Shown: positions 7,166 to 14,112 of the stretch, in pieces
Layout: the number at the start of each line of letters is the position of its first letter
Position numbering within the stretch: position 1 is the first letter of the stretch
NCBI GenBank assembly: GCA_041736625.1
Contig: JBGSTG010000141.1
Span: 1-18,651 of the forward strand
Length of the DNA stretch: 18,651 nt
From: M3007 sp041736625
GTDB taxonomy: Bacteria > Bacteroidota > Bacteroidia > Chitinophagales > Saprospiraceae
Direction of reading: 5' to 3'
Translations under genes and position numbers: made by a program
The notes under the pieces: model-generated
Database searches by the model: none
Seen by the model: the letters and a program-made list of their open reading frames with translations, nothing else
Told to the model about the DNA's origin: nothing

Positions 7166-8923
7166 ATGCTCTTTCGTCAGGCCCACTTGCTGGTAAACGG
7201 CAAATCCTATTCGCTCAAGCCAAACGGGGTGAATTCCTTCGCCGAATTGTACGTTGACTTTCAGGTTCAGCCGGCGAGTCAGGGTATGCGCTATTCCGTT
7301 TTCCTTCATCCAAAGGAAGATGTGCGCGTGGACGAACTCGAATTGCAGTTTTACCATCCTGCTTCCGCTGATGAAGGACGTTTTCTGGCGAACGGGTACC
7401 AATCGTGGTCGGAAACCCGCAGCCTGTTCCGCAGCGACCGCCTTGCGCTCATGCACTCCCTGGCCAAACCCTTCATGGGCTATTACGGCGATGAATGGAT
7501 GACCAGTGTGCCGCGGGGCTACGGCATCCTTCATTCCTGGACGTTTACGGAGGTTCAAACGGGCGAAACCACCCACCTGCTGGGTTCGTTGAGCGAACAA
7601 ACCGGTTTCACCCTGATTGTTGCCGACGGCCCCAACCAACTGATTCGGGTGCGCAAGGAGTTGCAGGGCATCCGGCTTTCCCATTCCTTTCCGGCGATGG
7701 ACGTATGGGTAGCCGCCGGCCAGGCCGCCGACTTGTGGGCCCAATACAGCCACCTGGCGCTGCGCAACAAAATGGCGCCCTGCCACTTGAGGCTGGGTTG
7801 GACCAGCTGGTACCGGTATTTCAATCGCATAAACGAGGCGTTGCTTGGCGAGGAACTTCGGTCGGTGTCGGAGTCACCCTATCCATTTGACTTTTTTCAG
7901 ATCGACGACGGCTGGCAGCCGGCTGTTGGCGATTGGCTGACGCCCGGTTCGGGTTTTTCCTCGGGAATGGGCGCCTTCGCCCAACGGATTCGGGACAACG
8001 GTATGCTGCCCGGGCTGTGGCTCGCCCCGCTGGTTGCCGCGGCACGATCGGATCTGGCAAAAAAACACCCCGAGTGGCTGGTGGCGAGGGGCGACGGAAA
8101 ACCGCTCCGTGCCGGCTGGAATCCGTATTGGGGTGGCTGGTATTACGCCCTTGACCCGTACCACCCGGGCGTACGCGATTACCTGAGTGGGGTGTTTCAC
8201 AACGTGGTGACGCGCTGGGGGTACGACCTGATCAAACTCGATTTTTTATTCGTTGCCGGTCTGCGGCCCCCACCCGGCAAAACCCGGGGACAGGCAGTTG
8301 GAGAGGCGGTGCTTTTTTTTCGGCAACTGATGGGCGACAAGATTATGCTGGCCTGTGGCGTTCCGTTGGGTTCGGCCATGGGGGTGGCGGATATTTGCCG
8401 GATAGGCGGCGACGTGCACCTTGCCTGGGAAAACCGGCTGCTGAATTGGCTGCGCTTTCGCGAACGGGTGAGCACGGTGGCTTCGCTGCGCAGCACCCTG
8501 AACCGATGGGCGCTGAACAAACGGTTTTTTCTCAATGACCCCGATGTCTTCGTGCTTCGGAAAGCGCAACAGCGGCTGTCGCCCACCCAACAGCACACCC
8601 TGATCCGCGTCAACGCCCTGCTGGGAGGCGTTCTGACCACTTCGGACGACCTGGCGGCCTACGGCCCGGACGAGCACGCAAAATGGAGCGAAGCGCTCGT
8701 TTTACAGGACAGCTTTGTGCGGAATGTGGAAGAAGTATACCCCGATGTCTACCGGATTGGGTTCATCCGCCGGAATAAGGAGACCGGCAACATCGATTTG
8801 GAAAACGGGATTGGCGAGGCTTGGGTGAACCTGAACCCCGGCGTGGTTGGCGATGACTTGCCTTTTGTGTTGGCGCCTTTTGAAACGAAACTGATCGGTT
8901 CCGGAGATCCGAACATGCGCTAA
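7166..8923 (+). CDS. GH36-type alpha-galactosidase (melibiase)
   Basis: Clan GH-D enzymes release terminal alpha-galactose by a retaining mechanism. The 585-residue protein has an N-terminal beta domain (about 1-200), then the catalytic barrel: LRLGWTSWYRYF (208-219), FQIDDGWQ (244-251), GLWLAPLVA (283-291), the nucleophile D359 in YDLIKLDFLF, ACGVPLG (396-402), and the likely acid/base D416 in RIGGDVHLAW. There is no signal peptide, so it is probably cytoplasmic or periplasm-independent, unlike its exported upstream neighbour. No sugar transporter or regulator is adjacent, so the natural substrate is open. Its stop overlaps that of the convergent yqgE gene by 4 bp. Confidence 0.86.
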   Translation: MLFRQAHLLVNGKSYSLKPNGVNSFAELYVDFQVQPASQGMRYSVFLHPKEDVRVDELELQFYHPASADEGRFLANGYQSWSETRSLFRSDRLALMHSLAKPFMGYYGDEWMTSVPRGYGILHSWTFTEVQTGETTHLLGSLSEQTGFTLIVADGPNQLIRVRKELQGIRLSHSFPAMDVWVAAGQAADLWAQYSHLALRNKMAPCHLRLGWTSWYRYFNRINEALLGEELRSVSESPYPFDFFQIDDGWQPAVGDWLTPGSGFSSGMGAFAQRIRDNGMLPGLWLAPLVAAARSDLAKKHPEWLVARGDGKPLRAGWNPYWGGWYYALDPYHPGVRDYLSGVFHNVVTRWGYDLIKLDFLFVAGLRPPPGKTRGQAVGEAVLFFRQLMGDKIMLACGVPLGSAMGVADICRIGGDVHLAWENRLLNWLRFRERVSTVASLRSTLNRWALNKRFFLNDPDVFVLRKAQQRLSPTQQHTLIRVNALLGGVLTTSDDLAAYGPDEHAKWSEALVLQDSFVRNVEEVYPDVYRIGFIRRNKETGNIDLENGIGEAWVNLNPGVVGDDLPFVLAPFETKLIGSGDPNMR

Positions 8924-9480
8924 TTCCAGCTGAGGTGCTCCGGTATGTCGGCCAGCACCTCGTAAGCATTGCCTTGTTTGTGCATAGCCTGGCTCCACAA
9001 GTGGTTGGAGGGCAGCTTGAACAGGTAGTTGGCATCCATCTCGGCGGCAAGCCAGGAGTCCAGCGCCAATTCTTCCTCAATCTGTCCGGGTTCCCAACCC
9101 GCGTATCCAACAAAAAAACGCACATTGGCAGGGGAGATCAGTTTGGATTCGATGAGAAATTTCAGGGTTTCAAAATCGCCTCCCCAATAGACGCCTCCCG
9201 CGACTTTCACACTGTCTTCCAGCAGGTTGCCCACATTGTGCACATAGTGCAACGTGTCGGTCTGCACCGGCCCGCCATAAAACACCTCGGCCTCGAAGGG
9301 TGGAAAGCCGGACATGAGATCGTTGATGCTCATGTCAATGGGTTTGTTGAGAATAAAGCCCAGACTCCCGTTCTCGTTGTGTTCGCAAAGCAGCACAACG
9401 GAACGTTTGAAATAGGGATCTTCCATGAAGGGTTTGGCAAGCAGCAGGTGCCCAGTGGCTATAATCTCTTTGGCCGGCAT
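8920..9480 (-). CDS. yqgE: YqgE/AlgH family protein (DUF179)
   Basis: The 186-residue protein has the family hallmarks GHLLLAKPFMEDPYFKRSVV (10-29), LGFILNKP (40-47), VFYGGPVQTDTLHYVH and FFVGYAGWEPGQIEEEL, covering its whole length. AlgH was named from alginate regulation in Pseudomonas, but the biochemical role of the family is not settled. No membrane segment is visible. It is the last gene of a leftward run after fabD (81-bp gap). No promoter box was found in the gap, so cotranscription is plausible. Confidence 0.9.
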   Translation of the reverse strand: MPAKEIIATGHLLLAKPFMEDPYFKRSVVLLCEHNENGSLGFILNKPIDMSINDLMSGFPPFEAEVFYGGPVQTDTLHYVHNVGNLLEDSVKVAGGVYWGGDFETLKFLIESKLISPANVRFFVGYAGWEPGQIEEELALDSWLAAEMDANYLFKLPSNHLWSQAMHKQGNAYEVLADIPEHLSWN

Positions 9481-9561
9481 AGTGCAATGGTTCGGTTGAT
9501 CGTGAACAGTAAAACGAAGTCCGGGTATGGCAGCGTATGTTTTCGTATCGGATAAATGAAA

Positions 9562-10446
9562 TTACAAAGCGCTGGTCAGGGCCTCTTTGTCGATTCGGCG
9601 AATAAGGCCCCGCAACACGGCAGCGTCTCCGCCACCCACCTCGACAAATTGATCAATGCCGTCGGCGCGCATTTGCAGGATGGTTTGCGTCCAACGCACC
9701 GGAGCAGTGAGTTGTTTGGCGAGGTTTTGACGGATGGTCTCCGGATCGGTAACGGGCTGTGCGGTCACGTTTTGGTACACCGGACAGCGGGGCGTGTTGA
9801 ACAGGGTTTCGCGAATGGCTTCTTCCAGTTCATCCTGGGCGGGCTTCATCAGCGGAGAATGGAAGGCGCCGCCCACGGGCAACAACACCACACGGCGTGC
9901 GCCTGCCTGCTGCAGTGCCTCCTGCGCGGCCTGTATGCCGGAGATTGATCCGGAAATGACCAGTTGGCCCGGGGAGTTGTAGTTGGCGGCGACCACCACG
10001 TCGCCTGTAATGGCGGCGCAAATATCTTCCACCTGCGCATCTTCGAGCCCCAGCACGGCGGCCATGGTCCCCGGATTTTGCTCACAGGCCTGTTGCATGG
10101 CAAAAGCGCGTTTGTTTACCAGACGCAGGGCGTCGGTGAACGACAGGGCGCCGGCGGCAGCCAGCGCAGTGAACTCCCCGAGGGAGTGACCGGCCACCGC
10201 ATCGGGCTGAAACCGATCTCCGGCGATAAGCGCCCGGATGATGCCCTCCAGGTACAAGGCGGGCTGGGTTACCTTCGTTTGCGTAAGCTCCTCTTTGGTG
10301 CCCGCGAACATCACATCGGTGATGCGCCAGCCCAACAGGGCGTTCGCCTCTTCAAACAGGTCGCGCGCTTCATTCGAAGTCTCGTACAGGTCTTTACCCA
10401 TGGCTTCAAATTGAGCGCCCTGACCCGGGAATACATATGCGGTCAT
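9562..10446 (-). CDS. fabD: Malonyl-CoA:ACP transacylase FabD
   Basis: FabD loads malonyl groups onto acyl carrier protein for fatty-acid elongation. The 294-residue protein has FPGQG (6-10), the nucleophile S88 in GHSLGEF, R113 in LVNKRAFAM for carboxylate binding, and the catalytic H196 in GGAFHSPLM. An upstream in-frame ATG at 10479 would add 11 residues overlapping the preceding gene. The ATG at 10446 gives the normal MTAYVFPGQG start and leaves a 22-bp gap, so it is used. It lies in a leftward run with a HolD-like gene upstream and yqgE downstream. Confidence 0.95.
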   Translation of the reverse strand: MTAYVFPGQGAQFEAMGKDLYETSNEARDLFEEANALLGWRITDVMFAGTKEELTQTKVTQPALYLEGIIRALIAGDRFQPDAVAGHSLGEFTALAAAGALSFTDALRLVNKRAFAMQQACEQNPGTMAAVLGLEDAQVEDICAAITGDVVVAANYNSPGQLVISGSISGIQAAQEALQQAGARRVVLLPVGGAFHSPLMKPAQDELEEAIRETLFNTPRCPVYQNVTAQPVTDPETIRQNLAKQLTAPVRWTQTILQMRADGIDQFVEVGGGDAAVLRGLIRRIDKEALTSAL

Positions 10447-10468
10447 GGTGATGCGGTTGTTCTTTCTT

Positions 10469-10924
10469 TTAGGCCACAAACACGCCCTTTAGCGCCTGCC
10501 AGAGCAGTGTTTTGCGGTTTTTATCCGGCTGCAATGTATGGAGGCTTTCGGAAAAAAGCCAGGTGCAGCCGTAAAATGCTGCCGGTTGATACAGGGGAAT
10601 CCGGATCGACAGCCCTAAATCTGCCGGATCGGGGCCAAAAACGAGAACCTTTTCGGGCTTCATGTCGTTTCTAGTGGGAAATATACGGACGCCTTTGCCT
10701 TTCTTTGTAAGAAAACAGTGCGCGTCCAGGTCAATGCCGACCGCCGCCATGATTCGGGATAAAAATAATGGATCTGCAACGGCCCCCGGATCATCCTCAA
10801 ATAAAATGATCAACACACGTTTTTGATACAATCCCTTCCCCGCTTCCCAGAAAAAATCCGCCACCGAATACAAGCCCTGTCCGGGTAAATACAAGCTTTC
10901 CGGTACACTTTGCAGTGTCGTCAT
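10469..10924 (-). CDS. Hypothetical protein with a HolD (DNA pol III psi)-like pattern
   Basis: The 151-residue soluble protein has no signal peptide. Its layout recalls the psi subunit of DNA polymerase III: a strand-loop VLIILFEDDPGAVADPLFLS (37-56) followed by a helix ending AAVGID, then KVLVFG (92-97), and a C-terminal SLHTLQPDKNRKTLLWQAL resembling the psi ending with its conserved LW. This is pattern recognition at low identity, so the function is inference. It is 22 bp upstream of fabD and probably leads the leftward transcript. A minus-strand -7 box TAACTTTG (11039-11032) is the best promoter candidate, giving a leader of about 100 nt. Confidence 0.7.
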   Translation of the reverse strand: MTTLQSVPESLYLPGQGLYSVADFFWEAGKGLYQKRVLIILFEDDPGAVADPLFLSRIMAAVGIDLDAHCFLTKKGKGVRIFPTRNDMKPEKVLVFGPDPADLGLSIRIPLYQPAAFYGCTWLFSESLHTLQPDKNRKTLLWQALKGVFVA

Positions 10925-10981
10925 GTTACAGTATTTAGTGGTAATAATTGGAAAATTTTTAAATTATAAAATATAATTTTG

Positions 10982-11012
10982 TTTCTCAAAAAAAAATTTG
11001 CTTTTTGAGAAA
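10982..11012. repeat. 11-bp perfect hairpin in the divergent intergenic region
   Basis: TTTCTCAAAAA (10982-10992) and TTTTTGAGAAA (11002-11012) form a perfect stem with a 9-base loop. It would lie in the leader of the leftward HolD-like/fabD transcript if that starts at the palindromic promoter to the right. There is no T-run after it in either direction beyond the stem itself, so a terminator is not supported. The surrounding 10925-11030 is very AT-rich. Confidence 0.5.
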
Positions 11013-11031
11013 TAAAATTCCTTCGTTAAGG

Positions 11032-11049
11032 CAAAGTTACGTAACTTTG
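11032..11049. promoter_or_regulatory. 18-bp perfect palindrome holding two divergent -7 boxes
   Basis: CAAAGTTACGTAACTTTG is perfectly symmetric. The right half contains TAACTTTG (11042-11049), a perfect TAnnTTTG for ilvE with the ATG 47 bp away. The left half reads TAACTTTG on the minus strand (11039-11032), facing the HolD-like gene. The two boxes are back to back with two bases between them. A repressor site over both promoters is possible but unproven. Confidence 0.55.
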
Positions 11050-11096
11050 TGTTATGCAACGTGGAACAACCATTTCCCTCGTCAAATAAAATCGTT

Positions 11097-12212
11097 ATGC
11101 ACCAAAAGTATTCCATTCGCGTAACGCCTGCCGATGCTTCACGCATCGGGAGCGTTGATTTTTCCGACATTCCATTTGGCCGTGTCATCTCAGACCACAT
11201 GTTTGTGGCGGACTACAACGGCAAGGAGTGGACCGATCTGCGGATTGTGCCATTTGCCAACATGGACATTTCGCCTGCCAACCTGGCGCTTCATTACGGA
11301 CAAAGTATTTTTGAAGGCATGAAGGCCACCAAGATCAACGGAGAACCACACCTTTTCCGCCCGGAAATGCATGCCCGGCGTCTCAATGTGTCGGCAGAGC
11401 GGATGTGTATGCCCACGTTGCCGGAAGATTTGTACATCACGGCCATTAAAATGTTGGTTGAGCTGGACAAAGACTGGGTTCCGGAGGAGGCCGACCACGC
11501 TTTGTACATTCGCCCCATCATGTTTGCCACCGATGCGCTTTTCGGCGTACAGGTTTCCGATACGTACCGCTTCCTCATATTCACCGGTCCGGTAGGGCCG
11601 TATTACCCCAAGCCCGTAAGTCTTTGGGTAGAGGAGGTATTCACCCGGGCCGCCGGTGGTGGGGTAGGAGAGGCCAAGTGTGCCGGCAACTACGGCGCAT
11701 CTCTGCTGCCTGCCAAGCGTGCCAAACAAGCCGGGTACGATCAGGTAATGTGGATGGATGCGGTGGAGAAAAAATACGTGCAGGAAGTGGGCACCATGAA
11801 CCTGTTTTTTGTGATGGACAACCGCGTTATCACACCGGCCACCACCGGCACCATCCTGCGCGGCGTCACCCGCGACAGCTTTATCTCCCTGCTGAAGGAA
11901 TGGGGCTACATCGTGGAGGACCGCCTGCTGAGCATCGCAGAGATCACCGACGCCTACTGGCGCGGCACCCTGCAGGAGTGCTTTGGCGCAGGCACGGCGG
12001 CTGTGGTGAGTCATGTGAGCGACATTACCTGGCGTGACCGCAAATTGGAACTGCCGCCCATCGATGCCGAACACCGTCCGGTGGGCACTCGGCTTAAGAC
12101 GTTCATCAACCGCCTGCGCCTGGGCCTGGAGCACGACGAGCACCACTGGCTCCAAAGCTGCCAAAACTCCGGCGTACTCGAACTGGTGGATGCCCAGGAA
12201 GCCCTGGCTTGA
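11097..12212 (+). CDS. ilvE: Branched-chain amino acid aminotransferase (PLP, fold type IV)
   Basis: IlvE performs the last transamination in leucine, isoleucine and valine synthesis and the first in their breakdown. The 371-residue protein resembles the longer eukaryotic-type BCAT: LHYGQSIFEGMKA (65-77), YIRPIMFATD, the PLP lysine K194 in GEAKCAGNYGASL, E230 in VQEVGTMN, and FGAGTAAVVS for the phosphate. The frame is open to 11049, but that position is the last base of the -7 box TAACTTTG (an in-frame TTG), so the ATG at 11097 is the real start. It is followed after 6 bp by a phosphoesterase gene, probably in one operon. Confidence 0.93.
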   Translation: MHQKYSIRVTPADASRIGSVDFSDIPFGRVISDHMFVADYNGKEWTDLRIVPFANMDISPANLALHYGQSIFEGMKATKINGEPHLFRPEMHARRLNVSAERMCMPTLPEDLYITAIKMLVELDKDWVPEEADHALYIRPIMFATDALFGVQVSDTYRFLIFTGPVGPYYPKPVSLWVEEVFTRAAGGGVGEAKCAGNYGASLLPAKRAKQAGYDQVMWMDAVEKKYVQEVGTMNLFFVMDNRVITPATTGTILRGVTRDSFISLLKEWGYIVEDRLLSIAEITDAYWRGTLQECFGAGTAAVVSHVSDITWRDRKLELPPIDAEHRPVGTRLKTFINRLRLGLEHDEHHWLQSCQNSGVLELVDAQEALA

Positions 12213-12218
12213 TACGCC

Positions 12219-12731
12219 ATGGCGCTGATCGGCCTGCTGTCCGACACCCACTCGGTGCTCGATGCGCGTATCTTCACCCACTTTACCGACTGCGATGAAG
12301 TGTGGCACGCCGGCGATTTCGGCTCCGTTCAGGTGGTCCGTCAATTGCAGGCGTTCAAGCCCCTGCGGGGTGTGTACGGCAACGTCGACGCGCCCGAAAT
12401 CAGGGCTGTTTTTGCAGAAGACTTGCGTTTCGAGATAGAAGGCGTGCCGGTTTTCATGACCCACATAGGGGGGTATCCCGGAAAATATGCACCCCGGGTG
12501 CGGAAGCTGCTAACCGCAGATCCGCCCCGGGGTGGTTTGTTTATCTGCGGTCATTCGCACATTTTAAAAGTCATGTACGACCACAAGGGCGAATTCCTTC
12601 ACCTGAATCCGGGCGCTTGTGGCAATGAAGGCTGGCATAAGGTGAAAACCTTGCTGCGTTTTCAGGTGAATAGCGGCCGGGTGCACGATTTGGAGCTGAT
12701 CGAACTGGGTGGCCGCACGCAGACTGGGTAG
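12219..12731 (+). CDS. YfcE/MJ0936-type metallophosphoesterase
   Basis: The 170-residue protein shows the calcineurin-like metal-site motifs in order: SDTH (D9, H11), GD (D33), GNVD (N55), TH (H82) and GHSH (H112, H114). Its small size fits the YfcE/MJ0936 group, whose members hydrolyse phosphodiesters in vitro with unclear physiological substrates. The start is 6 bp after the ilvE stop, so translation is likely coupled, but I know of no functional link to branched-chain amino acids. No strong terminator follows. Confidence 0.9.
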   Translation: MALIGLLSDTHSVLDARIFTHFTDCDEVWHAGDFGSVQVVRQLQAFKPLRGVYGNVDAPEIRAVFAEDLRFEIEGVPVFMTHIGGYPGKYAPRVRKLLTADPPRGGLFICGHSHILKVMYDHKGEFLHLNPGACGNEGWHKVKTLLRFQVNSGRVHDLELIELGGRTQTG

Positions 12732-12833
12732 CGCCCGGCGATTTTTCAAAAATAAAAAGCTAGTGATTGTTTGGGCAATTACGGCGAAGGGAAAAATTAA
12801 TGGCGATTTTTCCAAAAAAATTATGAACTTGTT

Positions 12834-12849
12834 TTGAATTGCAATTCAA
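12834..12849. promoter_or_regulatory. 16-bp perfect palindrome upstream of fabH
   Basis: TTGAATTGCAATTCAA is perfectly symmetric and lies 34 bp upstream of the fabH -7 box, at an operator-like position. Two direct copies of GGCGATTTTTC followed by A-runs (12737-12752 and 12802-12818) lie further upstream. No regulator is identifiable. Confidence 0.4.
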
Positions 12850-12883
12850 TCAAAATAAAGTTATTTATTTTGTTTTTTCAACT

Positions 12884-12891
12884 TAAATTTG
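12884..12891 (+). promoter_or_regulatory. -7 promoter box TAAATTTG of fabH
   Basis: This exact TAnnTTTG match lies 24 bp upstream of the ATG at 12916. It overlaps the in-frame TTG at 12889, so that TTG cannot be the translation start. TTTTG at 12868-12872 is too close (11 bp) to be a normal -33. Confidence 0.55.
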
Positions 12892-12915
12892 TTTCTTAAA
12901 ATTTCGCAAAAAAGT

Positions 12916-13887
12916 ATGGCAGAAGCACGGATAACCGCCATCGGTATGGCGGTACCTGAAACGAAAATTACCAACCGTTATTTTGAAAAAATTGTAGACA
13001 CCACGGAAGAATGGATTGTCTCCCGAACGGGTATTCAGGAACGCTATCACGCGCGGCCTGATGAATATTCCAGCGATCTGGCCGTGCGCGCTGTGGAAGA
13101 CATGATCAGGCGTTACGGGGTTTCCGTGAAAGATGTAGATCTGGTGATTGTCTCCACCGTCACCCCGGATCAGCCCATGCCTTCGGTCGCCTGCCGGCTG
13201 CAGTACCGCTTGGACATGGGGCCGGCCGGCGCCTTCGACTTATATGCTGCTTGTGCCGGAATGATGTACGGCATCAACCTCGCCAAGGGCGTGATCGCCG
13301 CCGGCTCGCACCGGAAAGTGCTGGTGGTGGCCAGCGAAACCTTGTCGAAAGTGACCGACTTCACCGACCGCACCTCTTGCGTCCTCTTCGGCGACGGCGC
13401 CGGCGCCATGCTCATCGAGGCTGCCGAAAAAGGCAATGTGGGATTTGGCATCACAGGATCCGACGGCTCGGGAGGCGCAGACCTGTACATCAGCGGCTAT
13501 GCCGACTTTATAGACGGGCAGCCGGTGACGCACAACCGAAAAATTGTGCAAAACGGTCGCAAGGTGTTCAAATGGGCGGTGAACACCATGTCGGAAATGT
13601 TCGAAAAGCTGCTCGCGCAGAACGATCTGAAAAAGGAAGAGCTCTCCTGGTTCGTTCCGCACAGTGCAAACCTGCGCATTCTGGAGGCCATCTGCGCCGA
13701 AACAGGTTTTCCGCTGGACCGCACCCTGGAAAGCCTGGTGAACTACGGAAACACTTCCTCGGCAAGCATACCCCTGGCCATTTGCCAGGCGCTGGATCAA
13801 TCGCGCATCAAGTCGGGTGATACCCTGCTCTTGCTGGGTTTCGGCGGCGGGCTCACCTACTCCGGCACCCTGATCCGCTGGATGTAA
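12916..13887 (+). CDS. fabH: 3-oxoacyl-ACP synthase III (KAS III)
   Basis: KAS III condenses acetyl- or branched acyl-CoA with malonyl-ACP to start fatty-acid chains. The 323-residue protein has the complete triad: C113 in DLYAACAGMMYGI, H249 in FVPHSANLRI and N279 in NYGNTSSASIP, plus the N-terminal EEWIVSRTGI typical of FabH. The C-terminal GFGGGLTYSGTLI is also intact. It stands alone rather than next to plsX or acpP, so it may be an extra copy with its own promoter and possible operator. Closely related KAS III-like enzymes of secondary metabolism share these motifs, but no such cluster is present here. Confidence 0.92.
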   Translation: MAEARITAIGMAVPETKITNRYFEKIVDTTEEWIVSRTGIQERYHARPDEYSSDLAVRAVEDMIRRYGVSVKDVDLVIVSTVTPDQPMPSVACRLQYRLDMGPAGAFDLYAACAGMMYGINLAKGVIAAGSHRKVLVVASETLSKVTDFTDRTSCVLFGDGAGAMLIEAAEKGNVGFGITGSDGSGGADLYISGYADFIDGQPVTHNRKIVQNGRKVFKWAVNTMSEMFEKLLAQNDLKKEELSWFVPHSANLRILEAICAETGFPLDRTLESLVNYGNTSSASIPLAICQALDQSRIKSGDTLLLLGFGGGLTYSGTLIRWM

Positions 13888-14092
13888 CCCCATTGCATTT
13901 TTTAATGGTTGTATAGTATCTTTTCAACCTGCTGTTGTGCTTTTCAATGGCCGATTGTTCTTTTTTACCGTTTATATACTGTTTTTTATCGAAATTGCAA
14001 TGAATTTCATCACCATAGACGCTGATTTTCGCAATGGCATACGGGATTTTGGTGGGGATATCTTTGCACAGGTTTAAAACATTCCTGATCGT
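13853..14092 (-). other. Unassigned open stretch between fabH and the MBL-rhodanese gene, possible gene remnant
   Basis: The 225-bp gap is AT-rich. On the minus strand a frame stays open for 79 codons (14092-13853), running into the fabH 3' end. It includes segments such as IPTKIPYAIAKISVYGDEIH and, further on, SAIEKHNSRLKRYYTTIKK, which look protein-like. It has no in-frame ATG, so it is either chance or a decayed fragment of something such as a transposase. On the plus strand only the -7 box at 14059-14066 stands out. Confidence 0.25.
14059..14066 (+). promoter_or_regulatory. -7 promoter box TATCTTTG of the MBL-rhodanese gene
   Basis: This is an exact TAnnTTTG match, 46 bp upstream of the ATG at 14113. 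No well-placed -33 TTTG is visible, so confidence is moderate. Confidence 0.42.
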
Positions 14093-14112
14093 TCACCAAA
14101 ATTTGCAGTAAC

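Noticed and set aside
10447..10479. Upstream ATG for fabD
   Set aside because: It would overlap the preceding gene and add residues before the conserved YVFPGQG start.
11190..12464. Long minus-strand frame of 424 codons opposite ilvE
   Set aside because: It is antisense to two genes with complete catalytic motifs and shows no recognisable family.
12889..12915. TTG start for fabH
   Set aside because: The TTG is part of the TAAATTTG promoter box; the ATG at 12916 gives the normal FabH N-terminus.
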